The notes beneath the pieces are model-generated. The model made no database searches, was not told the origin of the DNA, and worked only from the letters and a program-made list of their open reading frames with translations. This document shows, piece after piece, positions 6,626-11,756 of a stretch of 14,485 nt of DNA. Each line of letters starts with the position of its first letter. The first letter of the stretch is position 1. The stretch is from the NCBI GenBank assembly GCA_036009105.1, contig DASYMJ010000078.1, positions 1 to 14,485 on the forward strand. Reading direction: 5' to 3'. Origin of the DNA: JAFAVZ01 sp036009105 (lineage in GTDB: Bacteria; Acidobacteriota; Thermoanaerobaculia; Gp7-AA8). The translations under genes and the position numbers were made by a program.

Positions 6626-7666
6626 ATGGTGCGCGCCCTCGTCATCGACGACTCCGCCTATAACCGGGTGACCATCACCCGCATGCTGGAATCGCACCCC
6701 AGGATCAAAGTCGTGGCCACGGCCGTGAACGGGGAGGACGGCATCAAGCAGGCCATGAAGCACCGGCCGGACGTGGTCACGCTCGACCTGGAGATGCCGA
6801 TCATGGACGGCTTCGCCTTCCTCCGCTGGCTGATGGTCAACCTCCCCACGGCCGTCATCGCGGTATCCTCCCGGGCCAGCGACAAGAGCGTCTTCAAGGC
6901 CCTCGAGCTCGGCGCGCTCGACTTCATCGCCAAGCCGGGCGGGCGGGTCTCGCCGCGCCTGGAAGAGATCCAGAAAGACCTGGTCACCAAAGTTTTGCAG
7001 GTGGCCGAGGTGCGGATGGAGAACCTCCGCCGGCGGGTGCAGGAAGAGGAGGCGCACGAGGCGGAAGTCACTCCCGAGGCGGCGGCATGTGCGATGGGAA
7101 TCGAGCTGATCGCCATCGGCTGTTCCACCGGCGGCCCGCCCGCTCTGCAGCACCTCTTCCAGGCCTTGCCGCTGCTGCCGGTGCCGTTCGTCGTGGCCCA
7201 GCACATGCCCGCCACCTTCACCAGGCTCTTCGCCGAGCGGGTGAACAAGCTCTCCTCCTTCATCGTGAAGGAGGTGGAAGACGGCGAGCTGCTCGCGGCC
7301 GGGAGCGTCTACGTTGCGCCGGGCGGCATGCAGACCGAGATCCGCCGCACCGCGGACGGCCTGCGCGCGCGCGTCTTCGACTCGGCGCCGGGCGACATCT
7401 ACGCGCCTTCCGTCGACCGCCTTTTGCGCACCGCGAGCGAGGCCTGCGGCGAGCGGATGGTGGGGGTGATCATGACCGGGATGGGGGACGACGGGGCGGA
7501 GGCCATGAAGCTGATTCGCGACCGCGGCGGCAAGACCATCGCCGAGTCGGCGGAGAGCGCCATCATCTTCGGCATGCCCGGCGAGGCCATCAAAACGGGG
7601 GCGGTGGAACAGGTGTTGCCGCTGCAGGACATCCCGGCCGCCATTCGCCGCCTTTGCATGGGTTAG
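6626..7666 (+). CDS. cheB: Chemotaxis protein-glutamate methylesterase/deamidase CheB
   Basis: Removes methyl groups from receptor glutamates and deamidates glutamines, and is activated by CheA phosphorylation. The 346-residue length is normal. Residues 1-120 are a receiver with acidic pair D8-D9, phosphoacceptor D54 (VVTLDLEMP) and the conserved lysine in DFIAKP. After a charged linker, the methylesterase domain (about 155-345) shows the catalytic triad: Ser167 in GCSTGGPPAL, His193 in AQHMPATF and the aspartate of GMGDDG (D289). The ATG at 6626 is preceded by no Shine-Dalgarno but by TAGAAT, a possible -10 of a short-leader promoter. It pairs functionally with cheR just upstream. All key residues are present. 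Confidence 0.97.
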   Translation: MVRALVIDDSAYNRVTITRMLESHPRIKVVATAVNGEDGIKQAMKHRPDVVTLDLEMPIMDGFAFLRWLMVNLPTAVIAVSSRASDKSVFKALELGALDFIAKPGGRVSPRLEEIQKDLVTKVLQVAEVRMENLRRRVQEEEAHEAEVTPEAAACAMGIELIAIGCSTGGPPALQHLFQALPLLPVPFVVAQHMPATFTRLFAERVNKLSSFIVKEVEDGELLAAGSVYVAPGGMQTEIRRTADGLRARVFDSAPGDIYAPSVDRLLRTASEACGERMVGVIMTGMGDDGAEAMKLIRDRGGKTIAESAESAIIFGMPGEAIKTGAVEQVLPLQDIPAAIRRLCMG

Positions 7667-7690
7667 CGACGAACGGAAGTGTGCTAGATT
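7663..7690 (+). promoter_or_regulatory. Possible promoter before the GAF gene
   Basis: An extended -10, TG-C-TAGATT (7682-7690), sits 16 bases before the ATG at 7707. A poor -35 candidate, TTAGCG (7663-7668), is 16 bases further upstream and overlaps the cheB stop. It is plausible as an internal cluster promoter but not strong. Confidence 0.3.
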
Positions 7691-7706
7691 CCTCCCCGGG
7701 TCCGCC

Positions 7707-8510
7707 ATGTCAGAAGAATCCCGAGCCGAGAAGTTCCTCGAACTGTTCAACAAGGGCAAGGAGTTCACCGAAGAGCTGCTTCGGGAGAACCAGCGCCTCC
7801 GTTTTCGCCTCGCCGCGCTGGAAACGGAACAGTCGCCCGCCTCCAACGAAGAGATCCAGCGCCTGCGCGCCGAGGTCCAGCAGCTGACGGACGAGAACCG
7901 CCGCATCCAGCAGCGTTTTCGCGAGGTCGAGGAAGAGAACAAGGACTTCGCCAACCGCTACATCGAGATCGAGGAGCAGAACAACAACCTGGCCAACCTC
8001 TACGTGGCCAGCTACCAGCTCCACTCCACGCTGGACTTCCGGGAAGTGATCCAGATCGTGCAGGAGATCGTGATCAACCTGATCGGCGCGGAGTCGTTCG
8101 CCATCCTTCTGCTGGACGAGAAGACGAACGAGCTCAAGACGATCGCCTCGGAAGGGGAGGACGTCATGCCCGGCATCGACGCCATCTCCGCCCGCCTGGG
8201 CGACGGCGTGCTGGGGATGGTGGCCAAGACCGGCGAGAGCTACTACATCAATCAGGACGTCGAGGGGGGGGCGGTCACCCTGGACAAGCCGCTGGCCGCG
8301 GTGCCGCTGAAGATCAAGGAGCACGTGATCGGCCTCATCGTGATCTACCGGCTCCTGCAGCAGAAGGACTCGTTCTCGGCCGTCGACTACGAGCTTTTCT
8401 CGCTGCTCGCCGCGCACGCGGCGACGGCCATTTTCTCGTCGAAGCTCTATTCGCAGTCGGAGCGGAAGCTGAACACGATCCAGAGCTTCCTCGACCTGCT
8501 CACCAACTGA
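7707..8510 (+). CDS. Coiled-coil GAF-domain protein
   Basis: A 267-residue soluble protein. Residues 1-105 are strongly charged and heptad-like (LLRENQRLRFRLAALE; EIQRLRAEVQQLTDENRRIQ; EEQNNNLANLYVASYQLH), indicating a long coiled coil. Residues 110-250 resemble a GAF domain: STLDFREVIQIVQEIVINLI, ESFAILLLDE, DGVLGMVAKTGESYYIND-like sequence, then PLKIKEHVIGLIVIY and FSLLAAHAATAIFSSKLY. There is no kinase, cyclase or DNA-binding domain, so the output is unknown; the coiled coil could bind the CheA/CheW array or the neighbouring CheY (inference). It lies 40 bases after cheB and 21 bases before a response regulator gene, consistent with one operon. The ligand of the GAF domain cannot be told from sequence. 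No Shine-Dalgarno precedes the ATG. Confidence 0.85.
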   Translation: MSEESRAEKFLELFNKGKEFTEELLRENQRLRFRLAALETEQSPASNEEIQRLRAEVQQLTDENRRIQQRFREVEEENKDFANRYIEIEEQNNNLANLYVASYQLHSTLDFREVIQIVQEIVINLIGAESFAILLLDEKTNELKTIASEGEDVMPGIDAISARLGDGVLGMVAKTGESYYINQDVEGGAVTLDKPLAAVPLKIKEHVIGLIVIYRLLQQKDSFSAVDYELFSLLAAHAATAIFSSKLYSQSERKLNTIQSFLDLLTN

Positions 8511-8518
8511 GAGAGATT

Positions 8519-8523
8519 GAGGG
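8519..8523 (+). promoter_or_regulatory. Ribosome binding site for the TTG start of the CheY-like gene
   Basis: GAGGG lies 8 bases upstream of the TTG at 8532. It supports this non-ATG start, since no ATG is available before the receiver domain begins. Confidence 0.55.
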
Positions 8524-8531
8524 CATAACGC

Positions 8532-8915
8532 TTGGCGCTGGAGAACGCGAACTTTCTGGTCGTCGAGGACTCGCCGACCATGCGGCAGTTGATCTCCTTT
8601 TCGCTCAAACGCTTCAAGAATGCGCGGATCATCGAGGCCGTGGACGGCGTCGACGCGCTCAAGAAGCTGTCCGGGCCGGAGAAGATCGACCTGATCCTGA
8701 CCGACATCAACATGCCGGTCATGGACGGGCTCAAGCTCGTGTCGCTGGTCCGCCAGAACGCGCAGCTCAAGAACATCCCCATCATCATCATCACCACGGA
8801 GGGAGCGGAGGAGGACCGTGAGCGCGGCCTGGCCCTCGGCGCGAACGCTTACATCTCCAAGCCCATCCAGTCCTCGCACCTGATCAAGACCATCTCCGAA
8901 CTGCTGGCGGTGTGA
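8532..8915 (+). CDS. cheY: CheY-type single-domain response regulator
   Basis: A 127-residue stand-alone receiver, the probable diffusible output of CheA. It has the acidic residues E12-D13 (LVVEDSPTMRQL), phosphoacceptor D58 in LILTDINMPVMDG, the switch threonine in IIIITTEGAEED and the conserved lysine in AYISKPI. All residues needed for phosphorylation are present, in contrast to the pseudo-receiver encoded at 2477-3346. The start is TTG at 8532 with a GAGGG site. The TGA stop (8913-8915) overlaps the GTG start of the next gene, so the membrane glycosyltransferase may be translationally coupled. Its target (flagellar switch, pilus motor or another protein) is unknown because none of these genes is in the window. 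Confidence 0.95.
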   Translation: MALENANFLVVEDSPTMRQLISFSLKRFKNARIIEAVDGVDALKKLSGPEKIDLILTDINMPVMDGLKLVSLVRQNAQLKNIPIIIITTEGAEEDRERGLALGANAYISKPIQSSHLIKTISELLAV

Positions 8916-10210
8916 GCGCCGACCTCCTGGCCAGCCGGCGCGGACGGGCGGCGGTGGCCGCCGGCGCGACGCTCCTCTTTCTCGCCCTCCGCCTCGCTCT
9001 CCTCTTCGCCCGCGAGCCGTTCTTCGACGAGCTGTACACGCGCTGGATTGCCGCTCGCTCCTTCGGCGGCATTCTCCAGGCTCTGCGCCACGACTCCGGC
9101 CCGCCGCTCTACTACTTCGTGGCCCACCTCTTCGGCTCGATCACCGCGCTGCGCTTCTTCTCCCTGGCCTGCGCGACGGCATCGTTTGCGCTCATCCTCC
9201 GCACGAACCTCACCGCCGCGGCGCTGCTCGCCGTCTATCCGCCGGCGGTGCTGCTCGCGGTGGATGCGCGGTCGTACGCGATGGCCGCGCTGCTGATCAC
9301 CGTGGCCGTGCTGGCCATCGATCGCGACCGGCCGCTGCTCGCGACCATCACCCTGGTGCTCGCCTGCTACACCCACTACTACGCCGTGCTCTTCCTGCCG
9401 CTGCTGCTCCTGCGGCGCTGGTTCCTCTCCTTCGTCGCGGCGTGCGTGCTCTTCGCGCCGGGCCTGTGGCTGGCGACGCACCAGCCGCGCGAGGCGATGG
9501 CCTGGCTGGCCAGCTCGCCGCTCGATCCGCTGATCAACGTCTCTTTCGCGGGCAACTATGCGGAGGCGTTGTTTGCGCCGGCGCCGGGGTGGCTGATCGG
9601 CGTGGCGCTGGTCGTTCTCGCGGTAGCTCTCGCGCAAGAACCCTCGCCCCGCTTGCGGGGAGAGGGTGGCGCGGAGCGGCGGGTGAGGGGCTTCGCCCCG
9701 GCCGTGCTGATTCCGCTGGCCGGCGTCATCGTTCTCGGCGTCTACTTCCCGATGCGCTTCGAGTCCGTGATCGCGCCGCCGCTGATGCTCTGGGCCGCGC
9801 TCTCGCTGGAAAAGTGGCAGCCGGCCGTGCGCCGCATCCTGTTCGGGAGCCTGATGCTGATTGGCCTGGTGGTCACCTGGCGGGGCATCATCGACCACCT
9901 CCGCCGGCCGCTCGATCCGTTCCGCGCGGCCGCGCTCGTCGCGTCCCGCCGGCCGGAGCCGCTGGTGGCCAGCGGCTACGCCTGGCTGGAAACGGTCAGC
10001 ACCGGCCGCACCGTGATCGCCTTTCCGCCGGAGCAGGCGCAGCATCCCGGCTGGCGGACCCGAGCGGTGGCGGGAAGCGGGCTCCCCGGCGGCACGTTCG
10101 TATGGGTAGGAGAAGCGTCAGCCCCCGAGTTGAAGGCGATCCGCGAGCAGAGAAGAAAGGTCCGGCCCCTCTTCATCGACAGGGGAGTGGTGGTTCTTCT
10201 GGTGGATTGA
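8912..10210 (+). CDS. Polytopic membrane glycosyltransferase (GT-C / GT39-like)
   Basis: A 432-residue integral membrane protein with about ten hydrophobic segments, the first at about residues 13-32. After it comes REPFFDELYTRW with an Asp-Glu pair (D39, E40) in the first extracytoplasmic loop, and then RHDSGPPLYYFVAHLFG (59-75). Both are typical of the GT-C superfamily (PMT/ArnT-like enzymes using polyprenyl-phosphate sugars). It would act at the outer face of the inner membrane on lipid, glycan or protein acceptors; the substrate is unknown. The GTG start overlaps the cheY stop, giving a possible link with the chemosensory operon, though the function may be unrelated. Residues 242-263 are an in-frame insertion derived from a REP-like palindrome (AQEPSPRLRGEGGAERRVRG). 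The C-terminal 140 residues, about 290-432, are a less hydrophobic soluble part. Confidence 0.8.
   Translation: MSADLLASRRGRAAVAAGATLLFLALRLALLFAREPFFDELYTRWIAARSFGGILQALRHDSGPPLYYFVAHLFGSITALRFFSLACATASFALILRTNLTAAALLAVYPPAVLLAVDARSYAMAALLITVAVLAIDRDRPLLATITLVLACYTHYYAVLFLPLLLLRRWFLSFVAACVLFAPGLWLATHQPREAMAWLASSPLDPLINVSFAGNYAEALFAPAPGWLIGVALVVLAVALAQEPSPRLRGEGGAERRVRGFAPAVLIPLAGVIVLGVYFPMRFESVIAPPLMLWAALSLEKWQPAVRRILFGSLMLIGLVVTWRGIIDHLRRPLDPFRAAALVASRRPEPLVASGYAWLETVSTGRTVIAFPPEQAQHPGWRTRAVAGSGLPGGTFVWVGEASAPELKAIREQRRKVRPLFIDRGVVVLLVD
9641..9689. repeat. REP-like palindromic element inserted in the glycosyltransferase gene
   Basis: CCCTCGCCCCGC (9641-9652) faces GCGGGGAGAGGG (9655-9666), forming a 12-bp hairpin with one mismatch and a minimal loop. 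An outer pair, CCCTCGCCC (9641-9649) and GGGTGAGGG (9681-9689), encloses a central GC-rich part. The layout and sequence resemble dispersed palindromic elements widespread in proteobacterial genomes, whose translation gives peptides such as SPRLRGEG. It keeps the reading frame open. Confidence 0.7.
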
Positions 10211-10238
10211 CCAGTCATGTAAACTGGCGCGCGAAAAC

Positions 10239-10712
10239 ATGCCCCATTTCATCACCGACCTGTGCATCGGCTGCGGCGTTTGCGAGATCAAGTGCCCCAC
10301 CAACACGATCTGGGGCGCGGCCAAGGGCCAGTTCTACATCCACCCCGAGCGCTGCATCGACTGCTCCGTCTGCGGCATCTACTGCCCGGTCGACGCCATC
10401 CAGAACCAGCACGGCGACTACATCCCCCGCGTGAAGCCGAAGGACATCCCCAAGGCCGAGGTGATCAAGGAGCTCTGCACCGGGTGCGAGTTCTGCGTCG
10501 ACATCTGCCCCTTCGAATGCATCTCCATGATCGACGCGGACGACGAGACGCTGGCCAACCACTACAAGATCGCCTTCGTGGAAAAGAACAAATGCGTCGC
10601 CTGCCGCCTCTGCGAGTCGGTCTGCGACAAGGACGCCATCGTCGTGCCCCAGGCGCCGACGCAGTTGAAGGGATATCTTCCGGACTTCGTCGTCCTCGGA
10701 ACGGGGAGGTGA
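10239..10712 (+). CDS. Ferredoxin-like protein with four [4Fe-4S] cluster motifs
   Basis: A small (157-residue) electron-transfer protein, soluble and without signal peptide. It carries four CxxCxxCxxxC motifs: C9-C12-C15-C19 (CIGCGVCEIKCP), C39-C42-C45-C49 (CIDCSVCGIYCP), C80-C83-C86-C90 (CTGCEFCVDICP) and C119-C122-C125-C129 (CVACRLCESVCD). This accounts for 16 cysteines; one more (C94) is extra. The pattern suggests two fused di-cluster ferredoxin units joined by a charged linker (about 60-78). The last motif has Asp instead of the usual Pro after the fourth cysteine. No partner oxidoreductase is adjacent, so the redox partner is unknown. The ATG at 10239 has no Shine-Dalgarno. The gene lies 28 bases after the glycosyltransferase stop and ends just before an AT-rich heptad repeat. 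Confidence 0.93.
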   Translation: MPHFITDLCIGCGVCEIKCPTNTIWGAAKGQFYIHPERCIDCSVCGIYCPVDAIQNQHGDYIPRVKPKDIPKAEVIKELCTGCEFCVDICPFECISMIDADDETLANHYKIAFVEKNKCVACRLCESVCDKDAIVVPQAPTQLKGYLPDFVVLGTGR

Positions 10713-10722
10713 GGAGGTGCGG

Positions 10723-10805
10723 AATTGAAAATTGAAAATTGAAAATTGAAAAAAGGGAGCGCCGCGCGCAGCCATTTTCAATTTTCAATTTCTAATTTTC
10801 AATTT
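10723..10805. repeat. Second AT-rich inverted heptad array (AATTGAA type)
   Basis: The left arm (10723-10750) is four perfect AATTGAA units. The right arm (10774-10805) is five inverted ATTTTCA-type units, the third altered. A GC-rich centre lies between them (about 10753-10773). About 17 bp pair perfectly. Unit, layout and spacing match the copy at 842-941, although the centres differ. It ends nine bases before the ATG of the next gene. Confidence 0.92.
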
Positions 10806-10814
10806 CCTCCCACC

Positions 10815-11687
10815 ATGCCTCCCCTCGATCCAGGCCCGTCCCGCGAAGACGATGACGTCCCCAAAGACTCCCCCCGCACCGTCCTTTTCCAGTTCGTCAT
10901 CTTCCCCCTCGGCATCGTCCTCATCGGCGTGGCCGTGTTCCTCCTCTTCGGGCGTCTCGCCCAGGACGAGCACTCCATTCCGGACTATCTGAACGAGATC
11001 CAGTCGGGGAGCCGGCATGAGCGGTGGTTGGCGGCGTATCAGCTGTCCAAGTCGCTGAAGAGGGGAGAAGCGAAGCGCTATCCGAACCTGGAGGAGAAGG
11101 TCGCGGCCATCTACGTCGGGGCGAAGAACGACGATCCCCGCATCCGGCGCTATCTCTCCATGGTCCTGGGCAACCTCGGCGACCGGCGGGCGACGCCGCT
11201 GCTGGTGGAGGCGCTGAACGAGAAGGACGTCGAGACCCGCATCTATGCGCTTCTCGCTTTGGGCGACCTGCGCGATCCCGCCTCGGTGCCGCCCGTGCTG
11301 CACGCGGCGGCGGACGACGAAAAGGACGTGCGCAAGACCGCGCTCTACGTCCTCGGCGAGCTGGGCGATCCGCGCGGCGTCGACGTGCTGGCCAACGCGC
11401 TCGGCGACGAGACGCCGGACGTCCGCTACAACGCCGCCGTCGCCCTGGCCCAGTTCGGCGACAAACGCTCGCTCGGCGTGCTGCGGGAGATGCTCGACCG
11501 CGAGCGCCTGGCCCGCGTGGCCGGCATGCGCGAGGACCAGAAGGAAGACGCCATGATCGTCGCCATAACCGCCTATTCGCGCGTCGCCGGCGCCGAGGCG
11601 CGGGCGGAGCTGACACGGCTGGTCAAGAGCGATCCGAGCCTGCGGGTGCAGGCCGCGGCGAAGGAAGCGCTGAGCAAACCGCGGTAG
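10815..11687 (+). CDS. Membrane-anchored HEAT-repeat protein
   Basis: A 290-residue protein with an acidic cytoplasmic N-terminus (about 1-20), one transmembrane segment (about 22-46, VLFQFVIFPLGIVLIGVAVF) and a HEAT / PBS-lyase-like repeat domain at about 55-288. Repeats include LSMVLGNLGDRRATPLLVEA, YALLALGDLRDPASVPPVLH and TALYVLGELGDPRGVDVLAN. No catalytic residues are seen; a role in holding a partner at the membrane is inference. The ATG at 10815 is preferred over a TTG at 10746 because the extra 23 residues would be encoded by the heptad repeat. No Shine-Dalgarno is visible (CCTCCCACC precedes the start). The ferredoxin gene lies upstream and a TonB-dependent receptor begins 69 bases downstream, so a functional link with either is uncertain. 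Confidence 0.87.
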   Translation: MPPLDPGPSREDDDVPKDSPRTVLFQFVIFPLGIVLIGVAVFLLFGRLAQDEHSIPDYLNEIQSGSRHERWLAAYQLSKSLKRGEAKRYPNLEEKVAAIYVGAKNDDPRIRRYLSMVLGNLGDRRATPLLVEALNEKDVETRIYALLALGDLRDPASVPPVLHAAADDEKDVRKTALYVLGELGDPRGVDVLANALGDETPDVRYNAAVALAQFGDKRSLGVLREMLDRERLARVAGMREDQKEDAMIVAITAYSRVAGAEARAELTRLVKSDPSLRVQAAAKEALSKPR

Positions 11688-11756
11688 TAGAGTCAGCGGC
11701 GCGAGCGCCCCCGCGCGGACAGAGCCGATCGCGCTGGCGGCCCGTAGGTTGACCGG

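Noticed and set aside
8849..10045. Antisense open frame of 398 codons opposite the glycosyltransferase
   Set aside because: Arg/Glu/Gly/His-rich low-complexity translation, no recognisable domain, and the + strand frame gives a clear GT-C membrane protein.
10207..10225. TTGACC and TAAACT as a promoter for the ferredoxin gene
   Set aside because: The two hexamers are only 7 bases apart, far below the required 16-18. Only the TAAACT may be meaningful by itself.
10746..10814. Upstream TTG start for the membrane HEAT protein
   Set aside because: The added residues are the translation of the AT-rich heptad repeat and the GC-rich centre. ATG 10815 directly precedes a sensible acidic N-terminus and membrane anchor.
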